From: Oscillospiraceae bacterium
GTDB taxonomy: Bacteria; Bacillota; Clostridia; Oscillospirales; Acutalibacteraceae
Direction of reading: 5' to 3'
Length of the DNA: 48,199 nucleotides
Assembly: GCA_015066295.1 (NCBI GenBank)
Contig: SVOR01000012.1
Location: 1 to 48,199, forward strand
In this document: positions 1 through 6,812 of the stretch, piece by piece
How positions within the stretch are numbered: the first letter of the stretch is position 1
How the letters are laid out: every line of letters starts with the position of its first letter
The notes under the pieces: generated by a model
What the model was told of the DNA's origin: nothing
The model's database searches: none
Seen by the model: the letters and a program-made list of their open reading frames with translations, nothing else
Program-made: the position numbers and the translations under genes

Positions 1-1
1 T

Positions 2-50
2 TCTCCCAGTACCGAGAGTCATGTGAGTTCGATTGATTGTCTCCCAGTAC
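2..50. repeat. 11-bp direct repeat pair at window edge
   Basis: The word TCTCCCAGTAC occurs at 2-12 and again at 40-50, a period of 38 bases. Only one and a bit units are visible because the window starts here, so it may be the tail of a longer tandem array or a coincidence. No gene is seen in 1-87. Confidence 0.3.
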
Positions 51-68
51 ATATAAGCAACCTGTAGG

Positions 69-89
69 AACGGTCTGGGTTTGACCGTT
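69..89. other. 7-bp perfect hairpin over a stop codon
   Basis: AACGGTC (69-75) and GACCGTT (83-89) form a perfect stem with a 7-base loop. It overlaps the stop codon of the minus-strand gene. There is no T-tract on either strand, so it is at best a weak or factor-assisted 3' end. Confidence 0.3.
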
Positions 90-330
90 ATGGATTATTT
101 GCGCCTAATTTGCAGGCGTTAAAAAATGCGTCCTTGACCTCTAAAAAATGTATCTGGGATGTAAGCTCAAACAGCTCCTCAAAGCATCCTGTTTGCTCTG
201 CATTTAATAAATTTCTAAGCTCTTTCTCTTTTTCGAGTGCGCTTTTAGCAAGGACAGAATATTCTGAGTTTGTAGCTACGCTCTGTTCGGACAAATAATC
301 GGAAAACAGTTTACCTATAATTTTTTCCAT
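88..330 (-). CDS. small DUF6809-like protein
   Basis: This is an 80-residue soluble, charged, mostly helical protein of unknown function. The central part (EKELRNLLNAEQ) and the C-terminal part (EVKDAFFNACKLGA) match the pattern I associate with the Firmicutes small-protein family DUF6809: a helical hairpin with LN-EQ and a terminal F-x-GxKLGA motif. The family name is from memory and not checked. The start is supported by a GGGGG ribosome-binding site 8 bases upstream. No signal peptide, membrane segment or cysteines are seen. It is divergent from the HTH/kinase operon and may share its control region (331-466), which holds two inverted repeats. Such proteins are often found near mobile or accessory genes, but the window edge hides the left-hand context. 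Confidence 0.6.
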   Translation of the reverse strand: MEKIIGKLFSDYLSEQSVATNSEYSVLAKSALEKEKELRNLLNAEQTGCFEELFELTSQIHFLEVKDAFFNACKLGANNP

Positions 331-381
331 TTGGATTCCCCCGTTCTTGTTACAAGGTTACTACAAAATTTCAAAAAAGTC

Positions 382-398
382 TTATGCTGTCAGCATAA
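382..398. promoter_or_regulatory. 17-bp odd palindrome, possible operator
   Basis: TTATGCTGTCAGCATAA is a perfect 8+1+8 dyad. It lies in the divergent region between the small minus-strand gene and the HTH/kinase operon, and is too compact to be a terminator hairpin. It could be a repressor site; the HTH protein encoded next door is the obvious candidate but this is inference. Confidence 0.4.
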
Positions 399-410
399 AA
401 AAGAAAAAAT

Positions 411-443
411 GCCGTGTTTTGTCGTAAGTTGACAAAGCACGGC
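411..443. promoter_or_regulatory. 13-bp inverted repeat overlapping the -35 box
   Basis: Arms at 411-423 and 431-443 pair over 13 positions with one G-U pair on the plus strand and a 7-base loop. The right arm contains most of the TTGACA -35 box of the kinase operon promoter. A run of A residues at about 397-409 would give a T-tract on minus-strand RNA, so it could also act as a minus-strand terminator. Operator, terminator or both cannot be separated by eye. Confidence 0.45.
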
Positions 444-457
444 TTGTTTATTATAAT
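429..457 (+). promoter_or_regulatory. consensus sigma-A promoter of HTH/kinase operon
   Basis: TTGACA (429-434), 17-base spacer, TATAAT (452-457): a perfect match to the housekeeping consensus. Predicted start of transcription near 464 leaves a leader of about 20 bases before the ATG at 485, so a TTG at 467 is unlikely to be the start. Confidence 0.8.
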
Positions 458-484
458 TATTACAGTTTGAAATGTGGTGAGAAA

Positions 485-907
485 ATGGTTAAAGATACAA
501 CTAAAATCGTAGAAGAACTCGGTCTCAGTCCCGATTTTAAGTCCTTTTATAATGAAAACAAGGATTATATGGTTAAAGAAGATTTGTCACAGCTTTTAAA
601 TGCGTTTATTATAAAATACGGCCTAAAAAAATCACAGGTCATTCGCGCGGCAGAGATGAGTGAAGTGTACGCATATCAAATTTTTTCGGGAATTAGAGTG
701 CCTGAGCGCAAAAAGCTTTTATGCCTTGCTATTGCGATGAGATTATCATTGGACGAAGTACAAACATTGTTAAAATGCGCCGGATACTCAACACTTTATG
801 TTAAACTTCCTTTCGACAGCATTGTTTTATACGGTGTATGTAAAAAATTATCTGTCGTAGAAATCAATGAAATACTTTACGAATATGGTTTAGAAACCTT
901 GGGGTAA
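485..907 (+). CDS. helix-turn-helix protein of kinase module
   Basis: A 140-residue cytoplasmic protein with a lambda-repressor-like helix-turn-helix near residues 35-75 (KSQVIRAAEMSEVYAYQIFSG followed by a conserved R-x-P-x-R-x-K-L segment). The C-terminal half repeats a small helical pattern (LSVVEINEILYEYG). I chose ATG 485 because GGTGAG lies just upstream and the promoter is too close for the TTG at 467. The stop is 5 bases from the next start, so it is co-transcribed with the zinc-ribbon/LRR protein and the kinase. HTH proteins of this shape recur next to bacterial Ser/Thr kinases in Clostridia (recollection, not checked). The role is probably DNA binding or acting as kinase substrate; neither is shown by sequence. 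Confidence 0.75.
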   Translation: MVKDTTKIVEELGLSPDFKSFYNENKDYMVKEDLSQLLNAFIIKYGLKKSQVIRAAEMSEVYAYQIFSGIRVPERKKLLCLAIAMRLSLDEVQTLLKCAGYSTLYVKLPFDSIVLYGVCKKLSVVEINEILYEYGLETLG

Positions 908-912
908 GAAGT

Positions 913-1821
913 ATGAAAAAATGTCCTAAATGCAAGGCAGAAATCGAGGAAAATGCCCGTTTTTGCCTTTATTGCATGACCTCGTTTGAGGAAAAGCAAA
1001 CTATTGAAGTTTCAAAAGAAAAAAACAAACGGTGGCTAATTATCATTGCCGCCGTTTTAGTGCTTGCCCTTATTTTAACCGTTATATTTTTTGTGCCTAA
1101 AAATGATTTGCCCAAAGATACCGCCGGCACCTCTACCGGCAACTCAACACATTCTGACAGTGATATAAGCGAGCCCTCGTCGACGCCCGAAAATTCAAGC
1201 ACTAATACCTCTTCGGGCAAAAAGCCCTCATCTAATTCGTCCAACAATTCTTCCAACGGCAGCAGCAAACCGGGCAATAGTAATCCTGATGACGACAAAC
1301 CCGATAACGATAACTCAAGCAGCGACGCATCAAGCGATAACACCTCACCTGTTCCTAAACCCGAGCAAACAACTGTAACATATTTATATCGTGATGCTAA
1401 ATACGGCGACGATTTTTCAGTTAGCACAAACCTCGAAAACTGCGTTGTCATAACCGGAGTTAAAAATGCCTCGGCCGACGGAAGGTACGTAATTCCTGAA
1501 ACCTTGGGTGGCAAAAAGGTTATAGCAATTATGGCACTGGCCTTTTGTGATAGCAATATCAGCAACACCGTAAAAACAGTGTTTGTTCCTTCAACCGTTA
1601 AAACCATTTGGAATAATGCTTTTGCCACCTGTTATAATTTAACCGATATTTATTTCAAAGGAAATTCAATTTATACGGAATCAAAAGCATTTGCTCAAAC
1701 CTCTAGTCGCAACGGAACTTTAACAATTCACTGCAGTGCAAGCTGTAGTGACCGAAATTATAGATATTATAAAAATTGCGCTTCAAGCTATGGTGCTATA
1801 TATGCAGAATGGAATGGTTAA
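913..1821 (+). CDS. zinc-ribbon, membrane, LRR_5 surface protein
   Basis: 302 residues in four parts. An N-terminal cytoplasmic zinc ribbon has C4-x2-C7 and C18-x2-C21. One hydrophobic helix spans about 41-62. A long Ser/Asn/Asp/Pro-rich linker runs about 66-150. The C-terminal domain carries BspA-type LRR_5 signatures (YVIPETLGGKKVIAI, VFVPSTVKTIWNNAFATC). The positive residues before the helix and the low-complexity stalk after it indicate the ribbon inside and the LRR domain outside. It lies between an HTH gene (5 bases upstream) and a kinase gene (2 bases downstream), so it may be the sensory or adaptor component of a transmembrane signalling unit. The LRR fold suggests protein or glycan recognition. 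The function is not known; the architecture is clear. Confidence 0.85.
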   Translation: MKKCPKCKAEIEENARFCLYCMTSFEEKQTIEVSKEKNKRWLIIIAAVLVLALILTVIFFVPKNDLPKDTAGTSTGNSTHSDSDISEPSSTPENSSTNTSSGKKPSSNSSNNSSNGSSKPGNSNPDDDKPDNDNSSSDASSDNTSPVPKPEQTTVTYLYRDAKYGDDFSVSTNLENCVVITGVKNASADGRYVIPETLGGKKVIAIMALAFCDSNISNTVKTVFVPSTVKTIWNNAFATCYNLTDIYFKGNSIYTESKAFAQTSSRNGTLTIHCSASCSDRNYRYYKNCASSYGAIYAEWNG

Positions 1822-1823
1822 CT

Positions 1824-2525
1824 ATGACGAGAGATGAGTATTTAACTAAACTATTTGTTGCCTTTTCCTTAGTATCGGTGCTTAGTGATAAAAACGACTG
1901 CAAGGTGCTTAGGATACGCAACAAAAATACAGGTTGCGATATGGTGGTGCGAAGTTATCCTGCAATTATACCGGCCTATAACGAGCTTTATAGTATTGCA
2001 TTTAAACATCTTCCAACTATTTATGACGTTATAAACTGCTTTGACGGGCAAATTGTATTAGAGGAATTTATTGAGGGTATTACCATTGCCGAGGTTATGG
2101 AAAGCGGCTGCTACCATTATTTAGGGGCGCGTAAAATTATACGTTCGGTCTGTTATGCTTTAAAGGTTTTGCACGAAAGAAATCTTGTGCACCGCGACGT
2201 AAAACCCGAAAACGTTATTATAGATAAAAATGGCCGAATTGTTCTGATTGATTTTAATGCAGCACGTAAAATCTCTGTAGGCGGCAAGGATACCGTTATA
2301 ATGGGCACGGTTGGATATGCCTCACCCGAACAGTTGGGCGTAGCGCAAAGCGATGCCAGAACAGATATTTATGCCGTAGGCGTACTGCTTAACGTAATGA
2401 TTACGGGCAAGCACCCCAGTGAAAAATTAGCCAAAGGTAAAGCTGGCAAAATTGTTCGCAAATGCACAAACGTAAATCCCGATGAGCGTTATCAAACAGC
2501 CGAAAAACTTGCAAAACAATTATAA
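1824..2525 (+). CDS. atypical Ser/Thr protein kinase
   Basis: A 233-residue protein-kinase fold without transmembrane or PASTA segments. Visible landmarks: Glu54 (helix C candidate), catalytic loop HRDVKPEN (123-130), DFN in place of DFG (143-145), a GT-x-GYASPEQ activation segment and DIYAVGVLL (F helix). The glycine-rich loop is not recognisable and the VAIK lysine position reads VVR (Arg43). The catalytic Asp and Asn are kept, so activity is possible but the ATP site is unusual; DFN variants are common in small clostridial kinases (recollection). I chose ATG 1824 rather than 1776 because GGAATGG lies upstream and the previous gene stops at 1821. It is the last gene of the HTH/LRR/kinase operon, followed at once by a strong terminator. 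Confidence 0.88.
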   Translation: MTRDEYLTKLFVAFSLVSVLSDKNDCKVLRIRNKNTGCDMVVRSYPAIIPAYNELYSIAFKHLPTIYDVINCFDGQIVLEEFIEGITIAEVMESGCYHYLGARKIIRSVCYALKVLHERNLVHRDVKPENVIIDKNGRIVLIDFNAARKISVGGKDTVIMGTVGYASPEQLGVAQSDARTDIYAVGVLLNVMITGKHPSEKLAKGKAGKIVRKCTNVNPDERYQTAEKLAKQL

Positions 2526-2560
2526 AAGCGAGGTGAACGGAATGTTCACCTCGCTTTTTT
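2525..2560 (+). terminator. intrinsic terminator of kinase operon
   Basis: A 14-bp perfect stem (2525-2538 with 2544-2557), 5-base loop GGAAT, then a T-tract. The stem core GCGAGGTGAA/TTCACCTCGC recurs in the terminator at 7103 and, decayed, at 4099. Confidence 0.9.
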
Positions 2561-2600
2561 ACTAAACATAAAATATTTGGTTTTTATTCAGGGGCAGGGA

Positions 2601-2635
2601 TAAAACACAGGGGGCAGGCCCTTGTGTTTTTATTT
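2601..2635 (-). terminator. terminator hairpin of surface protein gene, repeat copy 1
   Basis: AAAACACA and TTGTGTTTT arms with GGG/CCC inner pairs form an imperfect hairpin that overlaps the surface-protein stop codon (2630-2632) and has a T-rich flank on both strands. The same 35 bases, with 3 differences and in the same orientation, recur at 3942-3976 on the other side of the gene. Confidence 0.65.
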
Positions 2636-3835
2636 ATATGCTTTTTTCTTGTAAATCAAGGTGCCAAGCAGACATCCGCCGCTAAGCATAGCAAGTATCA
2701 CCCATAATAAAACATTGCCGCTATCGCCCGTATTAGGTGAAGTCGGAACTTCGGTAGAAACGGGGGCTATGCGTACATATTTCTGTGTATATTTCGTTTC
2801 AATATCCTCTACATTCTTAGCACCTGCATTATCGGCCGCTGCCTCGGTTTCACCATACCATACCTTTGCATTGCTAAAGGCAGAATCTATTGTAGGCTTT
2901 TTATCAAAGGCGCCGCCTGCACCCATTGCTTCAACCGTGCCACCGCTTATGGTAAAACTATCGTGAAGCCCAATTCCATAGTTTTTGTTGCTCGGTGTCG
3001 CACCCGAAAAGCCTTTTATGGTTCCCTTTTCAAAAACAGAATCGTTCCATATAACAATACCGATGCTTTCGTTAGAGTTATCTGCAACACCTATAATAAC
3101 GCTCTTATCACTGCTGCTTTCTACTGTGCCGGCGCTTATTCCATGGCTGATTTGTGTGGCGGCACCACCGTTACCCTTTACCACACCGCCATTGACTGCA
3201 AGCTTGCCTGAGGCGCAAACCCCACGGCTTATATTGGCGACCGCACCCGTACCGACAAGCTCAGCCTTAGCGCCCACAGTAATATTACCGCTTAAGCACC
3301 ATACGCCTGTGCTTAGGTCGTTTGCCGACGCGTTGTTGCCGACGCCCGTTACCGTTGCACCATTTATTGTAAGGTCTTTATTGGAAACAAAAATACCTAT
3401 ACTTCTTGTATTGGTTACACCACCTGTCGCCTGCAGGGTGCCTGTACTATCTTCGTTAATCACCAAATTGCCCTCGGTAAATATACCGTAGGATGCACGA
3501 TCCTGACCGCTATGTGCTATGCTGTTTGAACCGATAACCGTAACATTAAGCGTATCTAAGCCGCTATAAATAGCCGCCGCTGAGTCTTGTCCTAAAAACG
3601 TGAAGGAATATCCCGCACCCTCGTATGTGTAATTTTTAAGCGTTAGGGTGTTGGTATCAGGATTAAAGCTAACCTTACCATCGCCAAACACATCAGTAGC
3701 ATTAGAGTCAGTAATCTGCTGACCGCCAATCCACAAATCATAGGTGGTTGGTAAAGCCAATGCCGTTGGCACCGATGATAAAATCATAACAAGGCTTAAA
3801 GCAACCATTATTATTCTAATAATTCCTTTTTTCAT
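2630..3835 (-). CDS. sortase-anchored surface protein with beta-strand repeats
   Basis: 401 residues: signal peptide at about 1-27; an N-terminal module of the YDLWIGGQQIT...NPDTNTLTLKNY type, seen in many clostridial surface proteins; then short Gly/Asn/Thr-rich beta repeats suggestive of a right-handed beta-helix. The C-terminus has SPNTGD (366-371), a hydrophobic helix and a KKK tail, a sortase signal of the PxTG class. It should be covalently wall-anchored. ATG 3835 is preferred over 3853 because GGGAG sits 8 bases upstream. It is monocistronic, with hairpin repeats on both sides. The ligand is unknown; carbohydrate or adhesin-type binding is inference. No catalytic motif is seen. Confidence 0.85.
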   Translation of the reverse strand: MKKGIIRIIMVALSLVMILSSVPTALALPTTYDLWIGGQQITDSNATDVFGDGKVSFNPDTNTLTLKNYTYEGAGYSFTFLGQDSAAAIYSGLDTLNVTVIGSNSIAHSGQDRASYGIFTEGNLVINEDSTGTLQATGGVTNTRSIGIFVSNKDLTINGATVTGVGNNASANDLSTGVWCLSGNITVGAKAELVGTGAVANISRGVCASGKLAVNGGVVKGNGGAATQISHGISAGTVESSSDKSVIIGVADNSNESIGIVIWNDSVFEKGTIKGFSGATPSNKNYGIGLHDSFTISGGTVEAMGAGGAFDKKPTIDSAFSNAKVWYGETEAAADNAGAKNVEDIETKYTQKYVRIAPVSTEVPTSPNTGDSGNVLLWVILAMLSGGCLLGTLIYKKKAYK

Positions 3836-3911
3836 ATCTAATGCTCCCTTCAAAATGGTTTTTTATATAAAAATTATAACATATCTTTTATGCCTTTTCA
3901 ATTATTTGTGT

Positions 3912-3944
3912 TTATACCGCATATAGGATATTTAGGTTTCGTAA
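3912..3944 (-). pseudogene. fragment matching C-terminus of DUF4037 gene
   Basis: On the minus strand this reads LRNLNILYAV then stop, against IRNLNILYGV then stop at the end of the DUF4037 gene at 7127. The DNA ATAGGATATTTA-G/A-GTTTCGTA is shared almost exactly. Nothing else of that gene is recognisable upstream. It may be a deletion scar of a duplicated gene or a shared recombination end. Confidence 0.35.
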
Positions 3945-3976
3945 AACATAGGGGACAGTCCCTTGTGTTTTTATTT
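3942..3976. repeat. hairpin repeat copy 2
   Basis: A 35-base sequence matching 2601-2635 with 3 differences in the same orientation, also able to form an AAAACATAGGG/CCCTTGTGTTTT hairpin followed by a T-run. It lies upstream of the surface protein gene, which is therefore bracketed by direct repeats about 1.3 kb apart. Confidence 0.6.
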
Positions 3977-4098
3977 CCTCTCTATGTACGGCACACCAAT
4001 AATAAAGGACTGTTTTCAGAGCAGACAACGACCAAAATTGCAAATAATACTGTGAATTTAAAAGACTCATATGTTGAAATACCGATAGAAAAATAAAA

Positions 4099-4131
4099 CA
4101 GCGAGGTGAATGGAATGTTTACCCCACTGTT
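4099..4131. repeat. decayed GAGGTGAA terminator-type hairpin
   Basis: CAGCGAGGTGAA, loop TGGAATG, then TTTACCCCACTG. This is clearly related to the terminator at 2525 (same GGAAT loop core) but with stem mismatches, and no gene ends beside it. Probably a relic of a former gene end. Confidence 0.45.
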
Positions 4132-4231
4132 GCTATATATATCAAAATATGCTATTTTTCGTATCCTGCGCTTTTCTGTTCGCTGTGTCGCACAAAGCGC
4201 TCGCGATATCGCCAGTTGCTTTCATATATAA

Positions 4232-4289
4232 ATCAATCTCCTTGTTTTATAGATAATAGTATCACTATTACTAAAACAAGGAGATTGAT
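4232..4289. repeat. long inverted repeat (about 24 bp arms)
   Basis: The left arm 4232-4260 and right arm 4264-4289 pair over 18 consecutive bases (ATCAATCTCCTTGTTTTA), then an asymmetric internal loop, then 6 more pairs around a 3-base loop. It stands 12 bases downstream of the SHOCT gene stop. It could be a Rho-independent-like 3' structure without a clean T-tract, or a mini-element. No flanking duplication was recognised. Confidence 0.6.
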
Positions 4290-4300
4290 GCTGTTTATAA

Positions 4301-4483
4301 TTATAATCCTAATAATTCTTTTTTCTTTAATTCAAATTCTTCTTCAGTAAGCACACCGCTATCAAGCAATTCTTTATATTGCTTTAACTGTTCGGGTATA
4401 GAATCTGTTTTTGTTTCAACATTTGTTTCGTGTTGGTAAATAGCAGTTGTAGCATCAGTTGATTTAAACAGAGGAGTTTTCAT
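4301..4483 (-). CDS. SHOCT-domain small protein (possibly fragment)
   Basis: 60 residues whose C-terminal half (EQLKQYKELLDSGVLTEEEF to the end) is a typical SHOCT domain, a short helical oligomerisation motif normally found at the end of longer proteins. The N-terminal 28 residues are not recognisable. There is no clear ribosome-binding site before ATG 4483. The same frame stays open about 20 codons further upstream and reads plausibly protein-like (YCNTDCVQWLIS just before the ATG). This could be the remnant of a longer SHOCT protein cut at its 5' side, or a gene using a non-ATG start. It follows the lipoprotein gene by 53 bases on the same strand. Confidence 0.6.
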   Translation of the reverse strand: MKTPLFKSTDATTAIYQHETNVETKTDSIPEQLKQYKELLDSGVLTEEEFELKKKELLGL

Positions 4484-4536
4484 GTTACTTATTAGCCATT
4501 GAACGCAGTCTGTGTTGCAGTACGCAAAATAGAAAA

Positions 4537-5394
4537 TTATTTTGGCTCTGTTAAAAACTTTCCTGTTTTATCCGTTCTAACCGTATAGTTATTTCCGTCT
4601 TTGCCGTGGAACAGTATTTCAAATTCATTTTCAGAAATAACTTTGACAGAATAAACATCGTAATCTATTCGCTCACTCGGTTCGAATATGAGGTTTCCAC
4701 CTTTATCAAACACTCCCATATAGCATGGCAAATTGCCAAGGGTTCCTAATGTGCCTCTAAAGTCTATTATATAGTATCCATTTTCATATTTAATTCGTTC
4801 AAGATTTTTAATTGTTTGATAAATGAAAGCGTCGTCTGCGACAGGGAATTTTACTATGCCGTCCTTGCTAACCATAAATAGACCAAAATCATATCCTTCT
4901 AGATTTGCAATGCCGAAGACCTCACCTCGTTCATTTGCTTCGATAATAGCAATTTCACGAGTATTGGCATTTTCGCCTTCAATTGTCTTAAAATAACCGT
5001 CTACCAATTTGTTGAATTGTGTGTTATACACTATACATCTTGCATAGTCTCGGGGACCGCCAACATATGTATATGGTGATTCTTTTAGTATAACAATATC
5101 GTTTACAAAGTTGGCCTTATTAAATTCTTCCGAATCAAACCACTCGCTTACAATGTTCCCATCAATATCTGCATAAGCAAATTCTGTTTCAGGCGCCTTG
5201 CCATATGAAGACTCTGTTTTTTCAACCCAAATCAGTCCGCAAGACAACTCACCGTGTGCATCATATTGCGTTAAATCAAAATTAACAGTTGTATCATCAT
5301 CCATTTCTTTTATCGCGTTGAAGTTATTTACATCGCAAGCACATAGAGACAACATAATTACCAATATGATAAGAAGTGTCACTATTTTTTTCAT
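4537..5394 (-). CDS. lipoprotein, WG-repeat-like
   Basis: 285 residues with a lipoprotein signal peptide (hydrophobic 4-17, lipobox near LCAC). The mature part alternates short beta segments with motifs such as FAYADIDGNIVSEW, GVFDKGGNLIFEP and RTDKTGKFL. These resemble WG/beta-propeller-like repeats in Firmicutes lipoproteins, though I cannot assign a family firmly. The start at 5394 is set by GGAGGG 9 bases upstream and by the ATGA overlap with the DUF805 gene stop, which implies translational coupling. It is probably an envelope-associated, extracytoplasmic protein of unknown ligand. The ATG at 5487 lies inside DUF805 coding sequence and is rejected. Confidence 0.75.
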   Translation of the reverse strand: MKKIVTLLIILVIMLSLCACDVNNFNAIKEMDDDTTVNFDLTQYDAHGELSCGLIWVEKTESSYGKAPETEFAYADIDGNIVSEWFDSEEFNKANFVNDIVILKESPYTYVGGPRDYARCIVYNTQFNKLVDGYFKTIEGENANTREIAIIEANERGEVFGIANLEGYDFGLFMVSKDGIVKFPVADDAFIYQTIKNLERIKYENGYYIIDFRGTLGTLGNLPCYMGVFDKGGNLIFEPSERIDYDVYSVKVISENEFEILFHGKDGNNYTVRTDKTGKFLTEPK

Positions 5395-5939
5395 AAGTCT
5401 TTCCCTCCACTTCGTATTTTTAAAATAAGCATCCTTATTCCTACAAAAACGAGCGTAATTGTATTTAAAAAAAGTCCTGAATAGCACAAAACTGGGATGG
5501 CGGTGGGATTGTCAAAGAATATTATACCCAAAAAACCGCCATAAAAGAAAAGTCCATAACCTAAAGCAAAAATTTTGCCGATAATTGAATAAAATTGCGG
5601 CCAAGGCTTTCCTTTGGGTATAGATGAAAAAACTCCAACAATAAGACCGCTAACAATTGGCAACGCCAGTGCCATAAACAAAGCAGTTAGCACACTCCAA
5701 TTTGCATCGTTTGCCCTTCTAAAGTATAAAGCAACTGCAGGAGTGAGAAAAATAATAAAAAATAACACTATGCCGAGTCCTACAGAGATTGGCAAATGTC
5801 TCATAATTAAGGCGTAGGGAATAACAAAAACGAACATTGCTAGAATATTCATAATACATGCTAGCCAATATTCTTTTCGTGAAACTATACCACTATAATT
5901 GAAAATATTTTTCCATGTATGCAGCCAAGCTTTTAACAA
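5391..5939 (-). CDS. DUF805 membrane protein
   Basis: 182 residues with about four or five hydrophobic helices. The N-terminus (W-x-N-x-F-NYSGIVSRKEYW) and the RRANDANWS loop are the family hallmarks of DUF805 (YhaH/YhaI type) inner-membrane proteins, usually near 110-150 residues, so the C-terminus is extended. I chose the TTG at 5939 because GGGAGAG precedes it at normal spacing and it places the family start correctly; ATG 5969 would add an untypical leader. The gene is overlapped by the following lipoprotein start (ATGA) and follows another lipoprotein gene by 59 bases. The molecular function of DUF805 is unknown; membrane-stress roles have been proposed. Confidence 0.8.
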   Translation of the reverse strand: MLKAWLHTWKNIFNYSGIVSRKEYWLACIMNILAMFVFVIPYALIMRHLPISVGLGIVLFFIIFLTPAVALYFRRANDANWSVLTALFMALALPIVSGLIVGVFSSIPKGKPWPQFYSIIGKIFALGYGLFFYGGFLGIIFFDNPTAIPVLCYSGLFLNTITLVFVGIRMLILKIRSGGKDL

Positions 5940-5998
5940 AACACTCTCTCCCACTTGTTTTATGTGCATAAAAACCAAAATTGCTTTTAAAGAGCTTT

Positions 5999-6691
5999 TT
6001 ATTTGTACGCAGGAATTTCCACATTAGAAATTTGGAACTTTTGTACAGTGAACGAAGAATTTCCCTGTATATCTTTGAGACTCACCATTAGCCCTGTAGC
6101 CTTATCAATGCAAATCTGTCCTATGCACTCGTTGTTTTCCAAGACATCGTACACATATACCTCACCAGTAAGCTCAGCAACCCTCTTGTCAGATTTGCGG
6201 TATTGGAAGCCGGCATAATCCGAATGTTGCATCATAAAGTAACTAAGCAAAGATAGAATTTCGTTTTTTTCTTTTTCCACTTGCTGCTGAGTTGCTTCTG
6301 TTTCCTGTTCAAACCTATCCATAAAGGCATCTTTATAATACTTGGTAACACCTGCGTCTGTCACCTCATAAATTAGTTCGTGGTTTTTTAGAAGTCCATC
6401 AGTAGTGTAGATTAAATAGGTATCATCAGTAACTTGATCCACCGCAATTTCCATAGAGGCTGTTTCGTTCGCCTTATCTCCTGGATATGTAAAGTATACA
6501 TACAGCTCTTCTGTATTGGTATCAAACTGCACTTCTGGTGCATCCAGAATCGTGCCTACTGCAACTTCCCTATCTACTTGTTCGGCTTGCGTTTTATCAG
6601 TCTGCGAGGTGGTGCCATCTTTTCCACCACAACCTGTCAATGCTCCTACCAGTATACATACTGTCAAGAATAATACAACAACTTTTTTCAT
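5999..6691 (-). CDS. lipoprotein of unknown function
   Basis: 230 residues with a signal peptide ending in a clean lipobox (LTGC, Cys near 21), then an acidic Thr/Gln-rich linker and a mixed alpha/beta domain containing a helix rich in Glu/Gln (EQETEATQQQVEKEKNEIL). I do not recognise the family. ATG 6691 is used because GGAGAAGG lies directly upstream; the ATG at 6712 has none. It is first in the lipoprotein-DUF805-lipoprotein operon. Its promoter contains a dyad that could be the operator of the divergent XRE regulator. Confidence 0.75.
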   Translation of the reverse strand: MKKVVVLFLTVCILVGALTGCGGKDGTTSQTDKTQAEQVDREVAVGTILDAPEVQFDTNTEELYVYFTYPGDKANETASMEIAVDQVTDDTYLIYTTDGLLKNHELIYEVTDAGVTKYYKDAFMDRFEQETEATQQQVEKEKNEILSLLSYFMMQHSDYAGFQYRKSDKRVAELTGEVYVYDVLENNECIGQICIDKATGLMVSLKDIQGNSSFTVQKFQISNVEIPAYK

Positions 6692-6737
6692 TTTTCCTTC
6701 TCCTTTATGCATATAATATCAGACAAAGTCCAATATT

Positions 6738-6766
6738 AGAATACCATAGTATTTTTAAAATGTCAA
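6738..6766 (-). promoter_or_regulatory. sigma-A promoter of lipoprotein operon with dyad
   Basis: On the minus strand TTGACA (6766-6761), 17-base spacer, TATTCT (6743-6738). The dyad AATAC-N4-GTATT (6740-6753) overlaps the -10 box, and a further GTATT half-site occurs at 6783-6787. This is a plausible operator for the XRE protein encoded at 6813, which would repress the operon. Confidence 0.6.
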
Positions 6767-6812
6767 GGTTTTTGAGATAATAGTATTGTAATATTTGCCT
6801 TGGAGGATAGTT

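Larger units (their letters stand above)
3854..4300. other. gene-poor intergenic stretch with decayed pieces
   Basis: No convincing gene in 447 bases. It holds a short fragment resembling the 3' end of the DUF4037 gene (3912-3944), hairpin repeat copy 2 (3942-3976), a decayed GAGGTGAA hairpin (4099-4131) and a long inverted repeat (4232-4289). A minus-strand reading at about 4146-4228 is open for roughly 24 codons but has no ribosome-binding site. The mix looks like remains of rearranged genes. Confidence 0.5.

Noticed and set aside
20-50. T-arm-like word GTGAGTTCGATT suggesting a tRNA 3' end
   Set aside because: The T-stem does not pair with the following bases, and no acceptor or anticodon arm can be built.
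110-298. Plus-strand ORF of 62 residues
   Set aside because: Entirely opposite the better supported 88-330 gene; no ribosome-binding site and shadow-like composition.
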